DNA of 64,000 bases from Nitrospira sp. CR1.1 (GCA_014055465.1 WIAF01000001.1:124001-188000), one strand, 5' to 3'. Positions 43,715-52,626 are shown, numbered from the stretch's first letter. Notes: generated from the letters alone by a model not told the origin. Numbers and translations are program-made.

Positions 43715-43999
43715 TTAACTCTGCCATCGTTGGGCCGATCGATAGGCATTCCGGATACCGGCGGCGGCCCCCAATCCTAAGCCTGCGACCAGTCCCCAGG
43801 GATTGGAATCCAGCAGATAGGTGTCGATGACCCAGCCCAATCCTCCGCCGACAATCAACGCAGCGAGCAGTTCCGTCCCAATCCGGACAGCCTGCCCGAG
43901 CCCCGCATATAACGGATCCTGAGAGGGGGGCATCACGTGCTCACGCGCGGCACTCCTCAGCGCAGTCGGAGAGAGTGCACCCATCGGCGGGCGCGCCAT
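43715..43999 (-). CDS. AtpZ/AtpI-like ATP synthase accessory protein
   Basis: 94 residues with two membrane segments (RIGTELLAALIVGGGLGWVID and WGLVAGLGLGAAAGIRNAYRS), the typical layout of AtpZ/AtpI proteins that help c-ring assembly or ion supply. It heads the F0 genes. The start is uncertain. A TTGACA at 44022-44027 (minus) with a TTGAAT 18 bases on overlaps the first ATG, so initiation may be further in, at 43984 or at 43933 (MPPSQDP). Confidence 0.8.
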   Translation of the reverse strand: MARPPMGALSPTALRSAAREHVMPPSQDPLYAGLGQAVRIGTELLAALIVGGGLGWVIDTYLLDSNPWGLVAGLGLGAAAGIRNAYRSAQRWQS

Positions 44000-44091
44000 T
44001 CAAGCAAATTCGCTGGGGGCTTGTCAAGAAGTTGGCCTGCTATGACCAGGCCTCATGATGCGGTATAGTCTTTTCCTGGGCACAACCCTCC

Positions 44092-45591
44092 ATGAATGAC
44101 ACATCGATGACCGAATTATCGCATCACACATTTCTCAGCGGGCCCCCGCAGCCCCTTGTCGTAGTTCGCCCCCACCCGAAAGCCGATGTCTTCGAGCTCT
44201 ATCAACGCCTGGCCCTCACAGACTTCCCCTCCTTTCTTCTGGAGAGCGGGAACGGCACCAATGCGACCGCGCGCTATTCGTTCTTCGGCAGCCATCCTTA
44301 TCTGACCTTGACCGGCCGTGCCCAAGACTATCAATGGAACACCGGGGAGCAGGTGAATACCTGTCATGGCTCTGTGTTCGATGCCTTCCAGCAGGCCTTT
44401 GCGGATTCGACGATTCCCCTGCCAGCCGGCCTGCCACCGTTTTTTGGGGGCGCGGTCGGGTACCTCAGCTATGATCTCGCCCGATCATTCGAATCGCTGC
44501 CCACCCTGGCCGCTGACGATCTCGGCCATCCAGATCTGCATATGGCCTTCTTCGATCTCGTAGCCTCGGTGGATCACCATACGAATCAGCTCTTTCTAAT
44601 GTACTGTCCTCCTTTGTCACGATTTCGTGCGGAACCCCGAGAAAAACTGTTTCGCGAAGGCTGCGACCGGCTGGCCGAACTGGAGGCGCGCCTGACGAGC
44701 TCACTCCCCCCTCGATCTGCCCTGACCAGGCCCGCACCAACCAGCTTTGTACCCAGCCAATCGCGGGATGCCTATACGGCTCGCGTCCGCCGATGTCAGG
44801 AGTACATCGCTGCCGGCGACATCTATCAGGCCAATCTTTCTCATCGCTTCACTCTCGATCTCGACGCTGCCTGGTCGGCCTCGGAGCTGGATCAATATGC
44901 CAGGGATCTCTACGGACGCCTTCGCCGCGTGAACCCGTCTCCCTTTGCAGGGCTCGTGCGATTCCCCGAGCTCAGCCTCGTCAGCAGCTCTCCCGAACGA
45001 CTCGTGCGATTAACCGGTTCACGGGCCGATACGAGACCTATTGCCGGCACCAGGCCCCGGGGAGAGGGGCAGCCGCAAGACCTCACACTGCGGGCCGAGC
45101 TTTTGGCGAGCCCCAAGGAACGAGCGGAACATGTCATGCTGGTCGATCTGGAACGGAACGATCTCGGAAAGGTCTGCCGGTACGGCTCCGTCCGGGTGGA
45201 CGAATTCATGACCATCGAGCAGTACTCCCATGTCAGCCATTTGGTATCAGAGGTAGTTGGAGCGCTACGACCGGGCACTTCGCCCTTCGACCTCGTCCAG
45301 GCTGTCTTTCCGGGCGGAACGATCACCGGCGTGCCCAAACTCCGCTGCATGGAGATCATCGAGGAGCTGGAACCGGTGCGCCGCGGCCTCTATACCGGAG
45401 CGCTGGGCTACTTCAGCTGGAGCGGGGACTTGGACCTGAACATCCTCATTCGGACACTGATCCTGACAAAAAACAGAGGCTACTTGCAGGTCGGCGCCGG
45501 CATTGTGGCCGATTCGGATCCCGATCGCGAATACGACGAAACGCTCGCCAAGGCGGGCGCCTTTTTTACCATCCTGGAGGCTGACCGCTGA
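44092..45591 (+). CDS. pabB: Aminodeoxychorismate synthase component I (chorismate-binding)
   Basis: 499 residues of the TrpE/PabB family. The N-terminal domain has ARYSFFGSHPYLTL. The catalytic domain has IAAGDIYQANLSHRF, PIAGTRPRG, VMLVDLERNDLGKVC, VFPGGTITGVPKLR and YTGALGYFSW. Classical PabB has Lys in PIKGT. Here it is Ala, as in TrpE and in a second PabB group, so anthranilate synthase is an alternative. The gene that follows, overlapping by one base (TGATG), is a class IV aminotransferase of the PabC type, which favours p-aminobenzoate synthesis. Confidence 0.85.
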   Translation: MNDTSMTELSHHTFLSGPPQPLVVVRPHPKADVFELYQRLALTDFPSFLLESGNGTNATARYSFFGSHPYLTLTGRAQDYQWNTGEQVNTCHGSVFDAFQQAFADSTIPLPAGLPPFFGGAVGYLSYDLARSFESLPTLAADDLGHPDLHMAFFDLVASVDHHTNQLFLMYCPPLSRFRAEPREKLFREGCDRLAELEARLTSSLPPRSALTRPAPTSFVPSQSRDAYTARVRRCQEYIAAGDIYQANLSHRFTLDLDAAWSASELDQYARDLYGRLRRVNPSPFAGLVRFPELSLVSSSPERLVRLTGSRADTRPIAGTRPRGEGQPQDLTLRAELLASPKERAEHVMLVDLERNDLGKVCRYGSVRVDEFMTIEQYSHVSHLVSEVVGALRPGTSPFDLVQAVFPGGTITGVPKLRCMEIIEELEPVRRGLYTGALGYFSWSGDLDLNILIRTLILTKNRGYLQVGAGIVADSDPDREYDETLAKAGAFFTILEADR

Positions 45592-46475
45592 TGTGGGTGT
45601 TTCTCAATGATCGATTCGTGCCCAAAGAAGAAGCCGTCGTCTCGGTGTTTGATCATGGATTTCTCTATGGCGACGGAGTCTACGAAACCCTTCGCTCCTA
45701 CGGCCCTCGCATTTTCATGCGCGACCAACATCTGGCCCGGCTCCGGCGCTCGGCGGAGGCCATCGGACTCACGATCCCCATTCCAGACGCGCAGTGGCCG
45801 GATCTGCTCCATGAGGCCATGCGCCGCAATGCAGTCGGTAACGATCGCGTCGATGCCTATCTCCGCGTGACGATCTCACGCGGCGAAGGAGAGATCGGCT
45901 TGGATCCCGCGCTCTGTCCGCGTCCAACAGTGGTCATTCTGGCGAAGGCGCTCCATCCGCCATCGGCACAGCTTTTGCGCGACGGAGTTTCGTTGACCGT
46001 CGCACAGACCAGACGGAATCTTCCGGCCGCCTTGTCCCCGCAGATCAAATCCACGAATTTCCTCAATAACATTCTGGCCAAACGCGAATCCATCGCGGCC
46101 GGCACCTTCGACAGCCTGCTTCTCAATTGGAGAGATGAACTGACTGAATGCACCATCAGTAATCTCTTTTTCATCTCGAACGGCGCCGTGCATACCCCTG
46201 CCATGGACTGCGGTATTTTAGACGGCATCACGAGGGCGATTGTCATGATGCTGGCCGAGGAGGAAGGTCTGCCCGTCAAGGAAGGACACTACCACCTGGC
46301 AGACCTGAGCCAGGCCACTGAATGCTTTCTGACGAATACCAGCATGGAAGTCATGCCGGTTTCATGGGTCGACGCCTTTCCTATCAGTGACGGCCGACCC
46401 GGCCCCCTCACCGGACGGATTCAGGCGCGATTCGCCGCCAGTCGCCACAGATTCCTCGAACCGCTCCCCGCCTGA
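45591..46475 (+). CDS. pabC: Aminodeoxychorismate lyase / class IV aminotransferase
   Basis: 294 residues. The class IV PLP fold is seen in VFDHGFLYGDGVYETLRSY, then SPQIKSTNFLNNILAKRES with the PLP Lys (IKSTNFL), then LTECTISNLFF and CGILDGITRAIVM. PabC and branched-chain or D-amino-acid aminotransferases share this fold. The position directly behind pabB argues for 4-amino-4-deoxychorismate lyase in folate synthesis, though a BCAT-like activity cannot be excluded. Confidence 0.87.
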   Translation: MWVFLNDRFVPKEEAVVSVFDHGFLYGDGVYETLRSYGPRIFMRDQHLARLRRSAEAIGLTIPIPDAQWPDLLHEAMRRNAVGNDRVDAYLRVTISRGEGEIGLDPALCPRPTVVILAKALHPPSAQLLRDGVSLTVAQTRRNLPAALSPQIKSTNFLNNILAKRESIAAGTFDSLLLNWRDELTECTISNLFFISNGAVHTPAMDCGILDGITRAIVMMLAEEEGLPVKEGHYHLADLSQATECFLTNTSMEVMPVSWVDAFPISDGRPGPLTGRIQARFAASRHRFLEPLPA

Positions 46476-46547
46476 CATTCCGCAATATTTCTATATTTAT
46501 CCGTGCGTTGAGAAATCTTTCCGGCCACAGAACAGGACCCGCCGTTT

Positions 46548-46576
46548 TTGACAGGCAGGAGGTCAGCTGCTACGGT
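46548..46576 (+). promoter_or_regulatory. Promoter candidate upstream of the small transglycosylase gene
   Basis: TTGACA (46548-46553), 17 bases, TACGGT (46571-46576). The -35 is perfect and the -10 weak. It leaves a leader of about 40 bases before ATG 46625. Confidence 0.4.
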
Positions 46577-46624
46577 TGAATCAACGACAGTGAACGCCAC
46601 ACCGGCCCAGGCGTCTCAACCACG

Positions 46625-47290
46625 ATGTCTCTTTACACCCGCATCACGCCGAGCCTCCTCCTGTCTGCAATCGTGCTGCTAACCGTTTCTCCGGGGCGGG
46701 CCGAGGTCTACCAATATATTGATGCCAACGGCACCATTTCCTTAACCAATGTGCCGAATGATCCGCGATATAAACGCGTGATGTCCGAACTGCCTCGCTC
46801 CCGCAGCATCATCTCCGACCGTGAATTGGATCCGGTGATCGCCCGACATTCCCGCGCCCATCGCCTGCATCCGGCGTTGATCAGAGCCGTGATCAAAACA
46901 GAGTCGGACTTCGATCCGCTGGCCGTTTCTCATGCGGGCGCCGTCGGGTTAATGCAACTGATGCCCCAGACAGCCATGCGCTTCGATGTGCGGGATTCGT
47001 ACAATCCGGATGACAATATCGGCGGGGGCACGAAGTACTTACGGCAACTGCTGGACCGGTTTAACGGCAATCTGCCGCTGGCCCTGGCGGCCTACAATGC
47101 GGGAGAACATGCGGTGGAGCGCTACCGGGGGCTTCCTCCGATTCCGGAAACGCGGCAGTATGTCCTCAAAGTCCTCGGGCACTATCGCACGTTTCTCATG
47201 AACGCGCGGTCTTCTTCTTCCCGGGCCTACGGCTCGGCGGCGCCTCGGTCGCCAGGACGAGGTCTCGCTCCTTCGACGGCATCCCGATAA
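46625..47290 (+). CDS. Small lytic transglycosylase with DUF4124 domain
   Basis: 221 residues. A signal peptide (LLLSAIVLLTVSPGRA) is followed by a DUF4124 segment (EVYQYIDANGTISLTNVP) and an SLT domain: LIRAVIKTESDFDPLAVSHA with the catalytic Glu, GAVGLMQLMPQTAMRF, and ALAAYNAGEHAVERYRG. The tail after residue 190 is low-complexity (Ser/Arg/Pro) and overlaps the 3' end of nadB on the opposite strand by 95 bases. It cleaves peptidoglycan in the periplasm. Confidence 0.92.
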   Translation: MSLYTRITPSLLLSAIVLLTVSPGRAEVYQYIDANGTISLTNVPNDPRYKRVMSELPRSRSIISDRELDPVIARHSRAHRLHPALIRAVIKTESDFDPLAVSHAGAVGLMQLMPQTAMRFDVRDSYNPDDNIGGGTKYLRQLLDRFNGNLPLALAAYNAGEHAVERYRGLPPIPETRQYVLKVLGHYRTFLMNARSSSSRAYGSAAPRSPGRGLAPSTASR

Positions 47291-48866
47291 TCTGCCCATC
47301 CCCCAACCGTAACTGGCTATGCTGCTTCCACCCTTGCCTCCTGGCTTCGGGAAAATCCGACCGATAGTGGGCACCGACGCTATTCTCCCGCCACAAGGCC
47401 GCATCCGTGATGCAGCGCGCCACCTGCACCATGTTCTTCACCTCCAAGGCGGCGCGCGAGGAAAAGGGTTTTCCAAGGAGACGCATCCAGCGGACCAGTT
47501 GCGCGGACGCACTGATCAATGACTCTCCCGAACGCACAAGCCCCACCTTTCCCCACATCAATCGACGCAGCGAACTGCGGAGTTTTTCCGGATCATCGAG
47601 GTCGGTCGGCCGGCCCTGCTCCAGGTCTTCAAGCGACGGCACCGGCTCGGAAAAGTGCCCCGCATGAGCCACCGCAGATTGGGCGGCCCGCATGCCGAAG
47701 ACCAATCCTTCCAGCAATGAATTGCTGGCCAACCGATTGGCCCCATGCACTCCGCTGCAGGCGACCTCCCCCGCCGCATACAGGCCGGGCAGCGTCGTCG
47801 CGCCATGCACATCCGTCCACACACCGCCCATCATGTAATGAGCGCTGGGGGAGACAGGAATCCACTCTTCCGTCATATCGATGTCATACCGCAGGCAGGT
47901 CGCATAGATCGTGGGAAACCGGCGCTTCACAAAGGCCGCGCCCAGGTGCGTGACATCCAGATAGACATGCCGCGCGCGCGTGGCGGCCATTTCCGACCAG
48001 ATCGCCCGCGAGACCACATCCCGTGGAGCCAATGCGCCGTCTGGATGATACCGGTGCATGAATAACTCGCCCTTGATGTTCCGGAGCTGCCCGCCTTCCC
48101 CGCGAATGGCCTCCGACAGCAAAAAGGGAGGACTCGACGGCAGGTATAGCGACGTGGGATGGAATTGCACGAACTCCATATCCATCAGCATCGCCCCGGC
48201 CCGCAACGCCATCGCCATGCCGTCCCCCGTCGCATTCCCCGGATTCGTGGTGCGCGCGTAGACCTGGCCCGCTCCGCCTGTGGAGAGGACCACCGCGCTG
48301 GCCGGCAGCACGGTGCGTTCGCCCGACATCTCGTTCAAGACAATGGCGCCGCAGCAACGCCCGTCGACTACCGCCAGGTCGACCGTAAATCTCCGATCCA
48401 GCCGCTGAATGCGCGGCTGCCTGGCCGCATAGGCCATGAGGGCGCGCACCATTTCGTTGCCGGTGGCATCGCCGCGCGCGCGGAGGATGCGGCTCCGGCT
48501 GTGCGCGGCTTCGCGGGTAAACGCAAACCGCTTGCCGATCTTGTCGAACTTCGCTCCCCACGCGATCAGTTCCTGAATGCGATCCGGTCCTTCTTCGACC
48601 AGCACCCGCACCGCTTCACGACGACAGAGTCCGTGACCGGCCTTTAACGTATCCGTGAGATGGCTTCCAACATCGTCTTCCTCGCTGAGCGCGACTGCCA
48701 CTCCGCCCTGGGCATACATGGAATTGCTTTCCAGGGGATGCCCCTTGGTCAGCATCAACACGCGCCCTGCGCGGCTCAGTTCAATGGCCGCGCGTAGACC
48801 GGCGACGCCGCTCCCGACGACGAGAAAGTCTGTTTCAATGTTGGGAGAAGCACTGCGGGCTGACAT
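47196..48866 (-). CDS. nadB: L-aspartate oxidase
   Basis: 556 residues from ATG 48866. The FAD-binding motif is FLVVGSGVAGLRAAIELSRAG. NSMYAQGGVAVALSEEDD, TREAAHSRSRILRARGD, EFVQFHPTSLY and YAAGEVACSGVHGANRLASN are diagnostic for NadB. It makes iminoaspartate, the first step of de novo NAD synthesis. It starts 3 bases after the stop of the lipoprotein gene upstream. Its last about 30 codons overlap the convergent transglycosylase gene. Confidence 0.96.
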   Translation of the reverse strand: MSARSASPNIETDFLVVGSGVAGLRAAIELSRAGRVLMLTKGHPLESNSMYAQGGVAVALSEEDDVGSHLTDTLKAGHGLCRREAVRVLVEEGPDRIQELIAWGAKFDKIGKRFAFTREAAHSRSRILRARGDATGNEMVRALMAYAARQPRIQRLDRRFTVDLAVVDGRCCGAIVLNEMSGERTVLPASAVVLSTGGAGQVYARTTNPGNATGDGMAMALRAGAMLMDMEFVQFHPTSLYLPSSPPFLLSEAIRGEGGQLRNIKGELFMHRYHPDGALAPRDVVSRAIWSEMAATRARHVYLDVTHLGAAFVKRRFPTIYATCLRYDIDMTEEWIPVSPSAHYMMGGVWTDVHGATTLPGLYAAGEVACSGVHGANRLASNSLLEGLVFGMRAAQSAVAHAGHFSEPVPSLEDLEQGRPTDLDDPEKLRSSLRRLMWGKVGLVRSGESLISASAQLVRWMRLLGKPFSSRAALEVKNMVQVARCITDAALWRENSVGAHYRSDFPEARRQGWKQHSQLRLGDGQIIGMPSKERDLVLATEAPPSRRPGKKKTARS

Positions 48867-48868
48867 GG

Positions 48869-49384
48869 CTAAGGTTTGGCTTGTCCGCGAGCGGGATCTT
48901 CGCCAAGGCTGGCCCGCCTGCCCATGCCGAATGGCAGATCGCCCTGAGCCTCTCGAAGCAAAATCGATTGCGTCCCGACCCAGGCTAACCGCCCGTGACC
49001 TCGCTGGCGCGTGCCCACTTCGCCGGGCTCCCGTTTCCACTGGCCCTGCCAATGAATAAACACATCGATGTTGTCGCCTTCGATCACAATGCGTTCGATT
49101 GAAAACTCCAAGTGAATATCCCGGAAGGTATCGAAATCGCTGTGGATATCCCGTTGCACCTGATCCAGGCCTCCAGACGGTAGCAGTAACGCCTCCAAAG
49201 CGCTCCGGTCCCGCTCCACGTAGGATTTCCTCAGTGCCTCAACGGCCTGATCGATCCGAAGCAGACGGTCGTGATCGTCTTTATATTGGATGGTTTTTCC
49301 CGCACAGCCCACGCTGAGAATCAGCATGAACCCCAGGAGCAGTCGGACAAGACAGGCAGAACGGGATACGTAAAAATTGAACAT
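48869..49384 (-). CDS. Hypothetical lipoprotein upstream of nadB
   Basis: 171 residues from ATG 49384. The signal peptide ends in the lipobox LSVGC (LLLGFMLILSVGCAG). The mature part (LLRIDQAVEALRKSYVERDR, FDTFRDIHLEFSIERIVIE, VFIHWQGQWKREPGEVGT, GRLAWVGTQSILLREAQGD) looks like an NTF2-type alpha+beta fold, but I cannot name the family. The stop is 3 bases before nadB, so the two genes are probably co-transcribed, although no functional link is evident. Confidence 0.65.
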   Translation of the reverse strand: MFNFYVSRSACLVRLLLGFMLILSVGCAGKTIQYKDDHDRLLRIDQAVEALRKSYVERDRSALEALLLPSGGLDQVQRDIHSDFDTFRDIHLEFSIERIVIEGDNIDVFIHWQGQWKREPGEVGTRQRGHGRLAWVGTQSILLREAQGDLPFGMGRRASLGEDPARGQAKP

Positions 49385-49559
49385 GGCGCAGTATAGGAAC
49401 CTTGGCGGAAAGAGGTCAAGCAATGACCCTGTCCGCACCCACCCTGGCTTCGCTGAGGCCCGCGAATGAACCGGCAGCAAACATTTCGTCAGAATCTTGA
49501 CTTGCTTTTTGAACCGAAACCCACTAGACTCCCGCGCCTAGCAGTTGGAGATTGAACGT

Positions 49560-49655
49560 ATGGCGAGTGTCCTCAAGAAACGCCGGAAGAAGATGCGCAA
49601 GCACAAGTATAAGAAGTTGCGCCGGCGTCAGAAATTCTTGCGTCGCAAGAGCTGA
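49560..49655 (+). CDS. 31-residue basic COX24/AURKAIP1-domain (bS22-like) protein
   Basis: A 31-codon ORF (ATG 49560, TGA 49653-49655). The product starts MASVLKKRRKKMRKHKYKK and is more than half Lys/Arg. It matches the short COX24/AURKAIP1 motif (KKRRKKMRKHKYKKLRRR) of the mitochondrial ribosomal protein mS38 and its bacterial counterparts, so it is likely a small ribosome-associated protein. GGAG lies about 10 bases upstream. It is too short for routine gene finding. The downstream neighbour at 49687 is 31 bases away and may be co-expressed. Confidence 0.85.
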   Translation: MASVLKKRRKKMRKHKYKKLRRRQKFLRRKS

Positions 49656-49686
49656 GCCCATCACGACATAATGGACGGAGGGATCC

Positions 49687-49905
49687 GTGCCCGAAGGAAA
49701 AAAAGTTCGCATCCGCGTTCGAACGGTGAACTGTGTCTACGTCGGGGATTTCCTCATCCCGCCCATGCGGAATCGTGTGTCCGATGCGATTAACGAAGAG
49801 CAGCGGCTGTTTATCAGCCTGACTGACGTGTTGATCAATGATAAGGATCGATCGGACTTCGTGGCGATCAACAAGAACCTGATCGAGTCGATCGCTCAGC
49901 TCTAG
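49687..49905 (+). CDS. Small conserved-looking cytoplasmic protein
   Basis: 72 residues, with a GTG start preceded by GGAGGGATCC. The sequence VRIRVRTVNCVYVGDFLIPP, then NRVSDAINEEQRLFISLTDV and LINDKDRSDFVAINKNLIES, is compact and well-balanced, probably beta-rich with a terminal helix, and does not look like a shadow ORF. No family is recognised with certainty. It lies between the 31-residue basic protein and the ABC exporter. Confidence 0.7.
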   Translation: MPEGKKVRIRVRTVNCVYVGDFLIPPMRNRVSDAINEEQRLFISLTDVLINDKDRSDFVAINKNLIESIAQL

Positions 49906-50005
49906 CGCTCTCACCTCATTGCAAAGGTCATGTCGTCTTCGTACCGCCGCGATCACCGGTGATACGCTACGCGCCTGCCTCCCTGAAACAATTGTCGTAA
50001 CACCG

Positions 50006-51736
50006 ATGTTCTCGTTCAAGCGCTTCTATCCCTTCCTCAAGCCTTACGTCCCCCGAATGATTGCGGCCGCCATCATGGTCATGGCCGTTGCCGCCGTGAA
50101 CCTGGCTCTGCTGCGCCTGGGAGGTACGCTCTGGGACGTCATTACCGTGCAGCACGATGCCGACCGAATGGCACAGATGATCCTGCTGCTTCTTGGCCTC
50201 GTCCTGCTCCAAGGGCTTTGTTCCATGGGGCACAGTTACCTGACGGCCTGGGTGTCGCAACGGGTCATGGCGGACTTCCGGACCCATCTCTTCGCGCATC
50301 TCCAAACCCTGTCCGTGAATTTCTTCTCCAAGCGCCGGACCGGCGAGTTGATGTCGCGGCTGATGAACGACGTGACCGTGATCCAGAACGTCGTCACCGA
50401 TACCCCTATCGACGCAGCCAAGCAGGTCGTCACCTTCATCGGCGGCGCGGGCTTCTTGTTTGCGATGAACTGGCAGCTCTGCCTCCTCATCCTGGTTCTG
50501 CTCCCCTTGTTGGTCGTCGTCGCCAAGCTGTTCGGCCGGCGCTTGCGGGCACTCTCGACCACCATTCAAGATCAAACCGCCTCCGTCAGCACGCTAGTGG
50601 AGGAAGTGATTGCCGGCATCCGTGTCGTGAAATCCTTCGTGCAGACCAAGCGGGAAGAACAGCGATTCGTGACGCAAGTACACACCGCCATGGAACTGTC
50701 CTTGCGCCGTGCCACCATCATGGCGTGGTTCGTGCCGACGATTACGTTCGTCACTTTCGCCGCCGCCGCCATGGTGCTGTGGTATGGAGGCAGGCAGGTC
50801 ATCGACGGGACCGTGTCTCCCGGCGACCTGTTCGCTTTCGTCCTGTTTGCCGGCATTCTGATCGGACCATTCGGATCGGCCGCACGCGTCTTCGCCCAAA
50901 TCAAGGAAGCACAAGGCGCCATGCAGCGTGTCTTTGAAATTCTCGACACCCATGCCGAAATCGCCGACGCACCCAACGCGATCGACCTGCCTCCGGTCCG
51001 TGGACATGTGCGCGCGGAACACCTCAGCTTCGCCTATGACGCCCGGCAGCCCGTGCTCTCGGACGTGTCATTCGAAGCCAAGCCCGGCGAACTCATTGCG
51101 ATCGTCGGACCGACCGGCTCGGGAAAAACCACGATCATGAATCTGTTGCACCGTTTTTACGATCCGACCTCGGGGCGGCTGACAGTAGACGGCCATGACG
51201 TCAAAGACGTCCGGCTCGATAGCCTGTACCGGCAGATCGCGCTGGTGCCTCAGGATACAATTTTATTCGGCGGTCCGATCCGCGATAACATTCGCTATGG
51301 CCGCGAAGACGCCACGGAAGAAGAGATTCTCGCCGCGAGCAAGGCGGCGCATGCCCACGAATTCATCGCGGGATTTCCGGACGGCTATCAGACCATCGTC
51401 GGAGAAAAAGGCATCAATCTTTCCGGCGGCCAACGGCAACGCGTCGCCATTGCGCGAGCGATTCTCAAGAACCCCCGGATTCTGTTGCTTGATGAAGCCA
51501 CCTCGGCGCTGGATACTGAATCGGAGCGGCTGGTGCAGGAAGCCCTGGAAGAACTCATGGTGAACCGGACAACCTTTGTCGTCGCCCATCGGCTGAGCAC
51601 CATTCAACGCGCCGACCGCATCCTGGTGCTGAATAAAGGCAAAATCGTGGAATCCGGCACCCATGCGGCGCTGCTGGCGCAGCAGGGGCTGTATCACTAC
51701 CTCTATACCTTGCGTCTCAGCGAACTCCCGGTGTAA
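50006..51736 (+). CDS. MsbA-type ABC exporter (fused membrane and ATPase domains)
   Basis: 576 residues from ATG 50006. Six membrane helices span about 1-310 (MIAAAIMVMAVAAVNLALLR, MILLLLGLVLLQGLCSMGHS, VTFIGGAGFLFAMNWQLCLL and others). The ATPase domain has Walker A GPTGSGKTT, the Q-loop (IALVPQDTILFGG), signature LSGGQRQRVAIARA, Walker B ILLLDEATSALD and the switch His (FVVAHRLSTIQ). It works as a homodimer. Lipid A or another lipid or drug is the likely substrate, as for MsbA, but this is inference. Confidence 0.9.
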   Translation: MFSFKRFYPFLKPYVPRMIAAAIMVMAVAAVNLALLRLGGTLWDVITVQHDADRMAQMILLLLGLVLLQGLCSMGHSYLTAWVSQRVMADFRTHLFAHLQTLSVNFFSKRRTGELMSRLMNDVTVIQNVVTDTPIDAAKQVVTFIGGAGFLFAMNWQLCLLILVLLPLLVVVAKLFGRRLRALSTTIQDQTASVSTLVEEVIAGIRVVKSFVQTKREEQRFVTQVHTAMELSLRRATIMAWFVPTITFVTFAAAAMVLWYGGRQVIDGTVSPGDLFAFVLFAGILIGPFGSAARVFAQIKEAQGAMQRVFEILDTHAEIADAPNAIDLPPVRGHVRAEHLSFAYDARQPVLSDVSFEAKPGELIAIVGPTGSGKTTIMNLLHRFYDPTSGRLTVDGHDVKDVRLDSLYRQIALVPQDTILFGGPIRDNIRYGREDATEEEILAASKAAHAHEFIAGFPDGYQTIVGEKGINLSGGQRQRVAIARAILKNPRILLLDEATSALDTESERLVQEALEELMVNRTTFVVAHRLSTIQRADRILVLNKGKIVESGTHAALLAQQGLYHYLYTLRLSELPV

Positions 51737-51753
51737 TCGATCAGGAGGCCCTG

Positions 51754-52626
51754 ATGAACAGGCCTGTCATCGCACTCGCCTTCGCCGCACTGTTCCTCTC
51801 TTGGACCGCGCCTGGTTCAGCTCAGCCCCCATTGCCCAAACCCGACCATCTGGTGATCGTGATCGAAGAGAATCATGCCTTCGGTCAAATCATCGATTCA
51901 CCGGCAGCCCCATACTTGAATACGCTGGCGCGTACAGGCGCCCTGCTGACCAATTCTTATGCCGTGACCCATCCGAGCCAACCGAACTATATCGCTCTCT
52001 TCGCGGGAACCATCGACGGAGTCAGCAAAAACACCTGCCCGACCTCGCTGACGGTTCCCAATCTATCCAGCACACTGGCTCAGGCCGGACAGACATTCGT
52101 CGGTTATGCGGAAGACCTGCCCGCTGTCGGATCCATCGAGTGCATCGCGGGCGCCTATGCGCGCAAACACAATCCCTGGGTCAACTGGCAATCCTCTCCC
52201 ATCAACACGGTCCCCGCCGCCAACAACCGTCCGCTAACCGATTTCCCGACAGACTTCAGCACACTGCCGACCGTCAGCATCGTGGTGCCCAATCAACAGA
52301 ACGATATGCACGACGGCACCGATCCCGACCGGATTCAACGCGCAGACCAGTGGCTCCGGGCCCGCCTCGAGCGTTACGTGGAATGGGCACAGACACACAA
52401 TAGTCTGCTCGTCATCACCTGGGACGAGGACAACGGGAAATCGGACAACCACATCCCGACGATTCTGGTGGGGCCGATGGTGCGACCGGGCCGCTACGGA
52501 GAGCTGACGAATCACTACGGACTGCTGCGGACGATCACGGACCTGTATGGAGCACAACCAGTAGGCCTCAGCCGGCAGGCGTCTCCTCTCACCACGATTT
52601 GGGCAGCGCCGACACTTACACCGTAG
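51754..52626 (+). CDS. Secreted phosphoesterase (acid phosphatase / phospholipase C-like)
   Basis: 290 residues with a signal peptide (VIALAFAALFLSWTAPGSA). The fold of the phosphoesterase family PF04185 is seen in HLVIVIEENHAFGQIIDSPA, AVTHPSQPNYIALFAG, and LLVITWDEDNGKSDNHIPTI, the last holding metal ligands. It probably cleaves phosphate or phospholipid esters in the periplasm. A small hairpin (51740-51755, arms ATCAGG/CCTGAT) covers its ribosome binding site and the first two bases of the ATG. The last 11 bases overlap the end of the convergent P-ATPase gene. Confidence 0.85.
   Translation: MNRPVIALAFAALFLSWTAPGSAQPPLPKPDHLVIVIEENHAFGQIIDSPAAPYLNTLARTGALLTNSYAVTHPSQPNYIALFAGTIDGVSKNTCPTSLTVPNLSSTLAQAGQTFVGYAEDLPAVGSIECIAGAYARKHNPWVNWQSSPINTVPAANNRPLTDFPTDFSTLPTVSIVVPNQQNDMHDGTDPDRIQRADQWLRARLERYVEWAQTHNSLLVITWDEDNGKSDNHIPTILVGPMVRPGRYGELTNHYGLLRTITDLYGAQPVGLSRQASPLTTIWAAPTLTP

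Noticed and set aside
48867-49052. N-terminal extension of nadB to 49052
   Set aside because: It is out of frame with the lipoprotein gene that occupies this region and has no NadB similarity. ATG 48866 gives the standard N terminus.
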